From Adineta ricciae (taxonomy: Eukaryota; Rotifera; Eurotatoria; Adinetida; Adinetidae), in the NCBI GenBank assembly GCA_905250025.1, contig CAJNOJ010000105.1, forward strand, positions 186,001 to 250,000: a DNA stretch of 64,000 nt, written 5' to 3'. Shown piece by piece: positions 55,786-64,000 of this stretch. The stretch's first letter is position 1. Each line of letters opens with the position of its first letter. Made by a program: the position numbers and the translations under genes. The notes beneath the pieces were generated by a model, which did no database searches, was not told where the DNA came from, and worked only from the letters and a program-made list of their open reading frames with translations.

Positions 55786-57122
55786 CCTGATAGTCTGAAA
55801 ATGAAATGTGACTGTGTTTCTTCCTTGGAAGAACGGAAAGACTCTTTTTTTCTTTTCTTTATTTGCACAAGAAAGAACATGTTTTTTTCCAACATTCAAA
55901 GGAAGGAACTCATCTCACGACATTTCTTAATTATGGAAGGAAAAAAAACGTTGCAATATTCTGCTGTAGATCGATATTTTGTTTGTAAATACTATTGAAT
56001 AAAATACTAATCTGCTGCAATAAATAGAAGAAAAAGCCGATGTCTCTGAAAGTGAGAACATCATTTCTAGAATTCACTCATAAAATACTGGTTAGTCAAC
56101 GCCTGTAAATGGACTAGATAACCAAGATGATAAGTTTATCATTCGTTTTTTTATACAAACAAATATTATAAACATCAATAAAAACTGGACTATGGATCCA
56201 CAAAAATACGAGAAATGCTAATATGAAACCTGCATACTCGTCGACGACGTCAATGTGCAGCGAATACTGGTGGGTCAGCATTTCCAACTACGGCCGAACC
56301 AAAACTAAACCATTCTGTCTACAACCTTGTGCAATATCCCGGCTTTAACAATGAAATCATATATTCCACTCGATACAGGTCTCATGCCAGTTACGTATAT
56401 GATACTGATACATAAAATTGATGAGATTTGTCAGTACGAGCGAGTGGAAAGGCATATGCCGTATGACTTGAATAATAACCGTTAACAGTAAGAAATGAAG
56501 TTATTTCACCATCGAACATGCCGTGTTTATAGTAATACAATTGCATATTGAACAAGAAGATGATGAGCTTCACTGTTGACATTGATCATTAGAAGCACTA
56601 AATGATTTTCCAAATGGAATCTCGATCGATAAGTTGTGGCGAGATATTGTAGAGCATATGTTGAGTGGATGGAGATATAAGAAATAGAGGTATTGGCAAA
56701 AGTATTGAATCGCTTTTACACATATATTTTCTATTCGAATGAAATGCAGATTTCATATCTTGTTTTACAACGTCGATATTTTTCTTCTCTTTGTCAATTT
56801 ACGTCACTCTTATTCATTCGTATGTTTGAAACAACACACAATCACCGATAAGAAAAAACTAAGAACCAAATGACTCGTTAGATGTGTCTCCACAGCACTG
56901 TAGATAATATTCGGATATTGATGAGTTCAATTACGTATTTGAATGATTTTAAAGTTTCGAATTAAATGAAAATATGTGGTATGTTAGTGATTAATTTAGT
57001 GTCACCATTTTAAAAAGAACATTAGCAGAGAGAACTTGTGTTCTACATTTCCTAGCAACAGCATGAGTCGACTGATAGTCTTTATCGGATACAAACAATA
57101 AACAAACGCATTATCTGCGCGA
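55786..57122. other. Intergenic region upstream of SIR2-NACHT and secreted-peptide genes
   Basis: About 1.3 kb between divergent genes. A purine/pyrimidine-skewed stretch at 55795-55880 lies just upstream of the SIR2 start. No gene, RNA or repeat recognised. Confidence 0.4.
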
Positions 57123-57128
57123 TATAAA
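57123..57128 (+). promoter_or_regulatory. TATA box of the secreted Cys-rich gene
   Basis: TATAAA in the context GCGCGATATAAAAGAGC, 52 bp before the ATG at 57180. The spacing allows a start site about 20-25 bp before the ATG. Confidence 0.6.
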
Positions 57129-57179
57129 AGAGCAACCAGAGGGCATCTGCTCTATTCACACTGATTTAACTCTATAACA

Positions 57180-57509
57180 ATGAAATTCACAATGATTCTT
57201 ATGTTTATGGCTATTCTTTTGAATATTTCTCTGGTACTGGGTGACTTTTCCTGCAATTGTGTATGCTGCAAAGGGCGTCCTCCGACAACTTGTCTTTCCT
57301 TGAATTCTCCAATGAATCCGTGTAAAAATGGCACTTGTCTCAGTTCTTGTCGACAAAAATATCCAACACTTTGTCCAGCAGATATTGCATTAGGTACATC
57401 CTATGGAACATGTCGTGTTACTGCCTTAGCGTCACATTATAAAGCAAGTAGCCTAATAACCATTTTATTTGTGGCAGTTATGGCCTTTTTTAAACAAATA
57501 ACTTTTTAA
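57180..57509 (+). CDS. Small secreted Cys-rich protein with hydrophobic C terminus
   Basis: 109 residues, single exon. Residues 1-21 are a signal peptide (FTMILMFMAILLNISLVLG). The mature part up to about residue 82 has ten Cys: FSCNCVCCKGRPP, TTC, PCKNGTC, SSC, TLCP, GTC. The last 22 residues (SSLITILFVAVMAFF) are hydrophobic after a polar spacer with Ser and Ala, consistent with a GPI-anchor signal or a membrane anchor. The TATA box upstream and the compact layout support a real, possibly highly expressed gene. No family recognised; a secreted effector, receptor ligand or surface protein are all open. Confidence 0.68.
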   Translation: MKFTMILMFMAILLNISLVLGDFSCNCVCCKGRPPTTCLSLNSPMNPCKNGTCLSSCRQKYPTLCPADIALGTSYGTCRVTALASHYKASSLITILFVAVMAFFKQITF

Positions 57510-57623
57510 TACCTTCATCGTTCTCTGCTCGAGCATTGCACGTGATCTTCTTTGAGAAGAATACATAGAAACAACAAAAATATGTAAACTTGAACACACA
57601 TTATCTTTTGATCGTTGTAAAGG

Positions 57624-58322
57624 ATGTCTGAAGGTCGATTAATAATAGTCGTTGGAGCTGCGGGAGCTCAAGAGAGTGTTGTTGTACGAGCATTAGTTGA
57701 AATATGTAAATATAAAGTAATGAATCGCTCTTCTTTCTCATGAAGAAATGTGTGTTTATCTGGAAAAGTTCGCGCTCTAAAACGGGATGTATCAAGAGCA
57801 TAAGCTCAAGCAACAACATCGAACTGCTTACATATAATATCACCAGAAATGACTATGTGAAACGTACATTCAATGATTCAGGGGCGAATGTGAATCAACT
57901 TGAAGTAGAAAACAACAAGATTGTATCATGAACGGCAAGTTCTCTATTACATTCTTAGCACTACTGGTGATATCAAAGAAAGGTATGTCTATTGGAAAGC
58001 AATCTTTGCTGCGCCTGGTATGTTCATGTAAAACTGGCAAATGCTGGAAAACCTCCTAAACCAGATAACAGAACAATGATATTCGCCGCTCCTATCGATC
58101 GAAAAGCCAAACCAAATTTATCAGATACTGCTAATATCGGTCCTATCGTTTGTAAGATCTTACTAAACCCTGAGCGATACATTGTCAGCGATAGGAAACC
58201 CACTAACTGAAGAAGAATTTCGCCAGGCAGCTCAGCATCTTCCTAAAACTTTACAGAATAACGTTTTCACGATGTATATATGGATTGAAGAGTATTGTTA
58301 CTATGGACCGAGTAAAGATTGA
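57624..58322 (+). pseudogene. Decayed NmrA-like NAD(P)-binding gene
   Basis: Starts MSEGRLIIVVGAAGAQESVV, matching the (V/I)xGAxGxQG dinucleotide site of NmrA-like proteins with the last Gly lost. Later frames keep RALKRDVSRA (the VRALTRDP element), AAPGMFM followed by a stop and NWQML (family: xGFFMxNW), DTANIGPIVCKILLNPERY (family: DxxDIGxxV...DPExY), then NPLTEEEFRQAA and the end WIEEYCYYGP. Stops and frame changes separate these parts. Order and spacing fit the whole family length, so this is one decayed gene. NmrA-like proteins are common in fungi and bacteria, which makes transfer plausible. Confidence 0.72.
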
Positions 58323-58436
58323 ATAGATTAACATAACTACATACGTTTGAACACTGGTTGCAGAAAACTAAGTGGAGAGGTAATAGAAAAGAAAGCCATC
58401 TTTGCCTAGTTTTGACTCCAACACTATACAAACTAT

Positions 58437-58442
58437 TTTATT
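58437..58442 (-). terminator. Poly(A) signal of the LDLR-A/EGF receptor gene
   Basis: TTTATT on the plus strand (AATAAA on the minus strand), 44 bp beyond the stop of the receptor gene. Confidence 0.5.
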
Positions 58443-58485
58443 TAGCATGAGAGAAACAGAGTTTTGTTCGATAGTGTTTCAGTGA

Positions 58486-61400
58486 TCAATAGCCGAATAG
58501 TTGCCGCCATAATTTCATGGAATTGATAAATTCTTTCTTGTATAATGGAGATGGCAGAACATAGATGACGAAGATTAGTGTCGAAGGGATAAACGACATG
58601 TAGTAGCTAAAAATGTACAGCAACGAACTTTGAGAGGCTTTCACACAGCGAAATAGTAATGAAATGATGACGAGAGGAAATGTTAGGACAATTAACATTA
58701 TCGGACTGATAATCAAATGTTTCTGCTGGCAAAGTTGCTCTTTAAAATGTTGATAACGAGTTTTATGCGTGCGAGTTGTTGCCCTTTGACGTGCAATCGT
58801 GTAAATAACGTAGAGCGCCGTCACAATATTGATAAAGAATGGTACCATCAAATGAATAAATAGAACTATCGTTGTATATATGTACAACGATGATGAATAA
58901 AGAGTAAAACACCAAAATCGATCTTCTTCGACATCATGAAATAAGTCGCGAGAAACGCTTTCATACATATTCGAACTCATAACTACTAAAGGTAAGAAAA
59001 TAACTATTCGTCGAGCAGCGTAGATGCTAGCAGATTTACTGAAATATATTCCTTTCCAAACAGTCACAGCGCGTTCAATCGATATAGTAGCATTCAGCCA
59101 ATTGTTCATCCAAGAGAAAATTCTAAGCAAAGGTTCGATTAATAAGCATCCGTAACGAAGGACGGTATAGTTTGTTGCTACGTTCATTTGTGTAAGTAAG
59201 ACAAACCAAAATTTCAGCATCAGTATTGCAACAGTAAGTAGAGAAGTAATCGACAATGTTAGAATATAGATACCGCATCCCACTGCACGAGTATCACAGC
59301 GCAAAAATGTGGCCAGCGACAGCATACTATTAACTAAACCTGTGAGAAATAAAACCAGTGTTAAGAATATACTGAATTTAACTATTTGTGACTGACTACT
59401 CATATGCATGTCCGATCGAATTTCGTAGCGAAAAAGATCATCGAGCGTCAGACCGATTCCTCTCGCATAGAACTGACATCGATCGCCAAAATAACAGTCA
59501 TTGCATTCACATATAGTCGTTGCAGGGCATTGTGGGTGGTCTTGTAAACATTGTCCACCATTGAGACAATGAACATTTTCTTGACATTCAAACTTAGGCT
59601 TATGATCGAATGGAAAACAATTGGCATGATGATCCGTCGTGCATAGACACATGTAAGATTCGTCGAAGAAACATTTCAGATCGGGATGATGTTGACATAG
59701 TGTATGATAATGTTTGACTCGTTGGATTCTGGGTAATTTAGTTTGTTCGGAAGAAAGTAGTTGATGAACAAGTGGGCAACGACGGGTTGAATCAACTGTA
59801 GCTGAAATGTTGAACATACCTGACTGTTGTGAAACGACCAAGTAATAGTTATGATTGCTTAGGATGAATACTATTTGAACTACATGTTGCGAATACAGTA
59901 TAATACTGTTTTGCATCTTTGTCAACTTTTTTAGTAACGTCTGTTGTGGTAATGGTGGTTCTGAATTAACAAATGAGTAGATGTACGCTATTAAATATGA
60001 TGAAATATCCCTATTATTGAAAACTATATGTAATCTTGCTTTGCGATGCTCACACCTTTTTCCTCGAAATGCATCAGCACATAGACATTCATAACTACCA
60101 TCGTTCACTTGTTCGTCTGTAACGACACATTGACCATTGTTTTCGCAGTAATTTGCTGGACATGAATGTTTCAGTAGACAGCGAATGCCGAATTTTCCGA
60201 GAGGACAAATACAGATTGATTGATTATGCACTTGACCAACACATAGCGAAGCCGGCGAGCAATCAGTGCATTTGACAGGTATGTGGCATCGAGCTCCACT
60301 CCAACCTCTATCGCATTGACAAAATGTTGTTTCTACATTGATATACTTCACACAGATGCCATGTTCACATCCCAGAGAGCAGAAACCGGTGTCGAAAGTT
60401 CGATTGGAATCCAACGTGAGCAGAGCAGCCATTCGATTGACCGGTAGGAAATTGAATAAAACTCTAAAATACCAGCTTGCAATGTACTCTAGTGACATGC
60501 TATCATAAGCATCGATACGAATACTATAGTTTTTCGAAGGATCCTTCGGTGTTGTTGAATACAAGAGATATTTGTCAAACGGTTGACCGCACGTTGCTTT
60601 TGAAACGTAAATGATTTGTTCATAAGAGTGTACTTGCTGCCGATCATCGTCGTCATCAACTAGTTTAATAAAAATAGTATATATACCGTATGTACTAACA
60701 GATGATAACGTTACGGTCAAACTGACACGCTGATTTTGATACTGGCATAGGTTCCCATAGTAATTCGGAGGACACATGCAAATCGTAGTGTAATTCTTAT
60801 CCCCTAACCAGAGACGAATGAGCAAGCCACGAATGCATCGTGACAGTGAGTTGTGAGTCTTAAGCAGTTTTGTTTTTGCAACACCGATCGTGTTGAACAT
60901 TGTATCTTCCGCCAGTGGATAAATTGGACTTTCTTCTAATGTAAATTGAGCATGATTTAATCTACCAAAATGACAAAGAACGTTTCGTATCTTTGTAAGA
61001 TTATAACCAATCCATTCGGTACATAGCTCTTCCTCATTAATTAATTCGCCATCCGAGTCACATAATACGTAAGGTTCAATACACGTTCGCCCATCCAAAC
61101 AACTAAATCGGTACAATCTTTCGCTTTCTGCATTCGTACCTTGACATAATTGTGGTTCATCTAATCCTCCAACACAATCAACCGTCCCATCTCGAACCTT
61201 ATCACCTGCTAAACATATCCTCGTATAATCGAATAGCGACATACATTCAAACAAACCACGAGAGCAGTTCGATGCTTGACACGCTTCTTCATCTTCACCA
61301 TTACGACAATTCCAGAATCCATCACACCGACTATACACATTACTACATGGCCAATACTCACAGTCAGTCTCGTCCGTGTGACCATGACCGTCGACTACTT

Positions 61401-62946
61401 CAGCTGAAACATCCACAAACCCATCACATATCTGATTGAACAAGATGCTGTCGATCGTTTTCGTCTCATTTTCAACCAGTGGACAGCCCAATCGTTGAAG
61501 AATGGGCGATCGACATCGACTTTCATTCGCACACTTGAAACGATGTGGGTGATCAATGAAACAACTGAGTTCGTGATCTTCCTCATCATCATTCAGATAG
61601 CAGTCAGTGATGTTATCAGCTATTCGATGTTTCGAGATGTATTTCGAAGAGTTTCGGCACTGATACAGTGATGGATGTCTTTCATCTGTATGTCGAGTAG
61701 TACAACCAACAAAGTATGGTTTGATGACACGGATCATGCGTTTCCAACTATGATACTTTGTGTTTTGTGATAGTCCCATGTGATGAGCATGACGACATGT
61801 ATGAGATCTGTGGCGAAATGTTGGCGAAAGATAAGTGCACAACTGTTCATCATAGCAAATATAGTCGGGCAATAGCATGGAGTCATTGGTCACTTCGAAT
61901 ACTTGTTTAGGTTGGTAGAGAAAGTGAACATGACCGAACAAGACAGGGCTGATGGGAAACTGAATGAGATGGTCACATGCATGCAGATGAGAAGGATGAA
62001 TAGATGTGCCGTTGCAGAATGTTGGATCGATATGATGCATTAGTCGAGTGAGACAAACCATGGCCAACCAACAATCATCAGGTAAGGATCCTTGCACAGT
62101 CAATGATTCGAACAGCATGAGATGTCGTCCGTTAGTACATTCATCGAAATCATCGACACATTGTCCATCGCCACATGAGAACTTCTTCTGACCAGGTGGA
62201 CATACGACTTCTTCACATTGGAATATACTTGCTGGTGAATGAGAATTCGGGCAAAGTGAATCAGTCCATGCATCGGATTGATCCAGACATTCTGCCGTGA
62301 TTTGTTCAAGTGTCTGATGATAGTGTGGAATACATTGTCCGTTGTGGCAGCGATATTCATTCGGTTCACACTCGTTCATTTCCAGATCGAAACATGAAGC
62401 TTCGTCAACACCATTGTTCAGACAGTCGATTCTGCCGTCGCATACTTCTCGCCAGTCGAGACAAAGAGCTGCTCCACCTCGATCACAGTCTAATAGAACA
62501 TAACACGTGTGTCCAGTAGCGAGAGCAGTGGGCTCGATTTCGTCGGATTCCAAAGAATACTGACATCGAGATCCGAACCATGGTGGTGTACAGTTATAGA
62601 ATAGTTGATTGGCTTGAAGAGATGTGTTGTGATGATCGAGATAGTCTTGATACTGTTCGGCGACATCGATGGAGGCCGACCAATGGAAAATGTCATGGGC
62701 AGTGACATTGATTTGAAATAGTTGGTGAAATGTATAGTTTTGATCGCGAGTATTGATGAAATCTTCTATCGGCATGAGATCAACATCAGTCGTCGATCGA
62801 AAACAATATTTAGTTTTCGTAATAAATCCTGTACGTGTTGTATAGTAATATAAACAATCATATTGTGATCGAGAACTGACATAGAAATCGAAATTGCATT
62901 CAACTGTAAAACACAGTACAAGTGTCAACCATGTCTGACTCACCAT
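58486..62946 (-). CDS. LDLR-A/EGF/7TM hybrid receptor, 1486 aa
   Basis: Single exon. Signal peptide (QTWLTLVLCFTVECN), then about seven LDL-receptor class A modules, with Ca-binding ends such as CDGRIDCLNNGVDEASC, HNGQCIP...DQSD, CRNGEDEEAC and CVGGLDEPQLC. EGF-like modules follow: CMCPPNYYGNLC, CQCDRGWSGARC, CENNGQC with CLCADAFRGKRC, and CLNGGQC with CNDCYFGDRC. From about residue 1180 there are seven membrane helices (IFLTLVLFLTGLVNSMLSL first, then a WLNATISIERAVTVWKG segment where ERA replaces DRY after TM3, and IFVIYVLPSPLYKKEF as TM7). This resembles glycoprotein-hormone/relaxin-type receptors in having LDLa modules, but with EGF repeats instead of LRRs. The bdelloid lineage has many of these. 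Ligand unknown. Confidence 0.88.
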   Translation of the reverse strand: MVSQTWLTLVLCFTVECNFDFYVSSRSQYDCLYYYTTRTGFITKTKYCFRSTTDVDLMPIEDFINTRDQNYTFHQLFQINVTAHDIFHWSASIDVAEQYQDYLDHHNTSLQANQLFYNCTPPWFGSRCQYSLESDEIEPTALATGHTCYVLLDCDRGGAALCLDWREVCDGRIDCLNNGVDEASCFDLEMNECEPNEYRCHNGQCIPHYHQTLEQITAECLDQSDAWTDSLCPNSHSPASIFQCEEVVCPPGQKKFSCGDGQCVDDFDECTNGRHLMLFESLTVQGSLPDDCWLAMVCLTRLMHHIDPTFCNGTSIHPSHLHACDHLIQFPISPVLFGHVHFLYQPKQVFEVTNDSMLLPDYICYDEQLCTYLSPTFRHRSHTCRHAHHMGLSQNTKYHSWKRMIRVIKPYFVGCTTRHTDERHPSLYQCRNSSKYISKHRIADNITDCYLNDDEEDHELSCFIDHPHRFKCANESRCRSPILQRLGCPLVENETKTIDSILFNQICDGFVDVSAEVVDGHGHTDETDCEYWPCSNVYSRCDGFWNCRNGEDEEACQASNCSRGLFECMSLFDYTRICLAGDKVRDGTVDCVGGLDEPQLCQGTNAESERLYRFSCLDGRTCIEPYVLCDSDGELINEEELCTEWIGYNLTKIRNVLCHFGRLNHAQFTLEESPIYPLAEDTMFNTIGVAKTKLLKTHNSLSRCIRGLLIRLWLGDKNYTTICMCPPNYYGNLCQYQNQRVSLTVTLSSVSTYGIYTIFIKLVDDDDDRQQVHSYEQIIYVSKATCGQPFDKYLLYSTTPKDPSKNYSIRIDAYDSMSLEYIASWYFRVLFNFLPVNRMAALLTLDSNRTFDTGFCSLGCEHGICVKYINVETTFCQCDRGWSGARCHIPVKCTDCSPASLCVGQVHNQSICICPLGKFGIRCLLKHSCPANYCENNGQCVVTDEQVNDGSYECLCADAFRGKRCEHRKARLHIVFNNRDISSYLIAYIYSFVNSEPPLPQQTLLKKLTKMQNSIILYSQHVVQIVFILSNHNYYLVVSQQSGMFNISATVDSTRRCPLVHQLLSSEQTKLPRIQRVKHYHTLCQHHPDLKCFFDESYMCLCTTDHHANCFPFDHKPKFECQENVHCLNGGQCLQDHPQCPATTICECNDCYFGDRCQFYARGIGLTLDDLFRYEIRSDMHMSSQSQIVKFSIFLTLVLFLTGLVNSMLSLATFLRCDTRAVGCGIYILTLSITSLLTVAILMLKFWFVLLTQMNVATNYTVLRYGCLLIEPLLRIFSWMNNWLNATISIERAVTVWKGIYFSKSASIYAARRIVIFLPLVVMSSNMYESVSRDLFHDVEEDRFWCFTLYSSSLYIYTTIVLFIHLMVPFFINIVTALYVIYTIARQRATTRTHKTRYQHFKEQLCQQKHLIISPIMLIVLTFPLVIISLLFRCVKASQSSLLYIFSYYMSFIPSTLIFVIYVLPSPLYKKEFINSMKLWRQLFGY

Positions 62947-63722
62947 TTCTTTTTTAGAAAATGATCCGTCTTCTTAGGAAGCTCGAAGCATAGCTTTATA
63001 GTAATTAAGCACAATGAACACGTAGAGTCAATTTTAACAGCCTTGACTCTGGTTCTCTTTCTCAGTCTTCATATTAAATCATCTAAATAGCATCAATCTT
63101 CCACAAGGACATCAGATTGTAAAGAATACTCTTTTGAATTTATAAGTTGGTAAACTAACGACAGTTTCTCTCTAAGTGGTGAAAGATTGAAGCAATAAGA
63201 AATTTTGTAAATAATATTTTTGTTCTTTACCGCAACAAAATGACGCATAATGTCTCCTTTTTTCTCATCGGAAGTTACAGAAATCAATAAAACACAAGTC
63301 TTCGAAATTTCCATCACTAAAGAAATTCATTCCTTGGAAATTTCTGTCGTCTGTGACATACTTTCTACTTTATTCAATAATTTCAGATTCCTAGTGGGGG
63401 AATCTCATTACTGGCCCATATTTTCCAAATGGTCACGTTCGACTGAATGGAAATACCCCAAGTCTCAATGATCAAATACATGACGTAAGTGTATATTATT
63501 TCACACATTAAACAAAATGAACTTGACACTGTCATTGAACAGTTTATTATAGTAAAATATAGCGCTTCTTTGAGTCCTTTCTTAGAAATCGAGCTTTTAT
63601 GTCATTTTCACGAGATAAGTAATTAGTACAAAAAATATTCTGAGATTAATAACGAATATTCGTAGTTAGAAAATATCTGTGCCTAAGCAAAACATATTTA
63701 AAAACGCATTCTGTTCTTTCAA
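62947..63722. other. Intergenic region
   Basis: About 780 bp upstream of the large receptor. An open frame at 63250-63471 has no family motif. Nothing else seen. Confidence 0.4.
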
Positions 63723-63968
63723 TCACTGACAACGACGAACGGGGCCGCTGCAATGAATGCCATTCACAAAACCACGTTGACGATTTCGTAAAATAAGTTT
63801 ATACCAGCGCGGACTGCTCTTCGGCACGTTTTTACTGGGGTTTCTTAACACGTAACATTCACCTGAGTAGTCATGGTCCCCATAGACAACACTCAACGGA
63901 GTGCAATAGTATGACGGACAATCGTAAACACGAGCCCAACGCTGGCACGAAATGATAGCAGATGTATT
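63723..63968 (-). CDS. Last exon of a secreted Cys-rich protein, SH3b-like (gene continues past window)
   Basis: 82 codons in phase 0 after an acceptor TTCTATAG at 63969-63976, ending at TGA 63723-63725. Reads SCQRWARVYDCPSYYC, GDHDYSGECYVLRN, then PRWYKLILRNRQRGFVNGIHCSG and RRC. The W-x-x-(I/V)...GFVNG pattern with flanking Cys pairs resembles a disulfide-stabilised bacterial-type SH3 (SH3b) domain as found on secreted cell-wall-binding proteins. The upstream exons are outside the window. Confidence 0.5.
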   Translation of the reverse strand, partial: NTSAIISCQRWARVYDCPSYYCTPLSVVYGDHDYSGECYVLRNPSKNVPKSSPRWYKLILRNRQRGFVNGIHCSGPVRRCQ

Positions 63969-64000
63969 CTATAGAACAGAAAAGAGATATTGAACGTTCG

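Noticed and set aside
52843..55899. A 1018-residue SIR2-NACHT protein running directly into the HEAT part
   Set aside because: It crosses the N characters at 54159 and 52906. The Walker B side of NACHT is missing, so the fusion point is artificial.
1..64000. Bacterial contamination, suggested by Tlde1-like, flavoprotein and collar genes
   Set aside because: These genes alternate with intron-bearing animal genes (GPCR, MSP-macro-PARP, polycystin-like) on the same blocks and share their AT-rich composition.
1..64000. tRNA, rRNA, CRISPR or prokaryotic operon features
   Set aside because: None found; no cloverleaf with a GTTCRA-type loop, no spaced direct repeats, and spliced genes rule out a prokaryotic origin.

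Overview
Eukaryotic genomic DNA, most likely from a bdelloid rotifer (Adineta or Rotaria type). The clues are very short introns (about 50-65 bp, GT...AG), compact genes, an LDLR-A/EGF repeat 7TM receptor, NAD+:arginine ADP-ribosyltransferases fused to leucine-rich repeats, and many genes of bacterial, phage or fungal type that are intronless or decaying. The species is inferred from these features, not from a search.

The window is not one continuous locus. Single N characters (26608, 37498, 38702, 41963, 46930, 52906, 54159) and two N runs (6795-6808, 44378-44475) separate ten blocks, and gene content steps backward at most of these joins. The simplest reading is that two versions of one locus, called X and Y here, have been interleaved. 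Blocks 1-6794, 26609-37497, 38703-41962 and 46931-52905 behave as X; consecutive X blocks share exact overlaps or the two ends of one transposon. Blocks 6809-26607, 37499-38701, 41964-44377 and probably 44476-46929 and 52907-54158 behave as Y. The last block, 54160-64000, cannot be assigned.

Inferred true order, left to right: LINE fragment; phage tail-collar protein (+); F-box protein (-); MSP-macro-PARP protein (+); two-TM protein (-); decayed MAPEG gene (-); decayed FAD monooxygenase (+); small membrane protein (-); Tlde1-like L,D-transpeptidase-fold protein (-); class A-like GPCR (-); an insertion site holding a long-TIR transposon in X only; polycystin-1/REJ-like gene (+); GPCR fragment and GPCR (-); fungal-type MFS permease (+); ART-LRR protein (+); SIR2-NACHT-HEAT NLR-like protein (-, tail to tail with ART-LRR); small secreted Cys-rich protein (+); decayed NmrA-like gene (+); 1486-residue LDLR-A/EGF/7TM receptor (-); last exon of a secreted Cys-rich protein (-).

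Two themes stand out. First, transferred genes are dense: Tlde1-like, tail collar, FAD monooxygenase, MFS and NmrA, about half of them decayed. Second, there are three different families acting on NAD+ or ADP-ribose: a macro-PARP, an ART with LRR sensor-like repeats, and a SIR2 domain on a NACHT STAND ATPase. The ART-LRR and SIR2-NACHT genes lie stop to stop 130 bp apart, and the LRR part differs between copies far more than its neighbours do. This pair is my best candidate for an undescribed innate-immune module.
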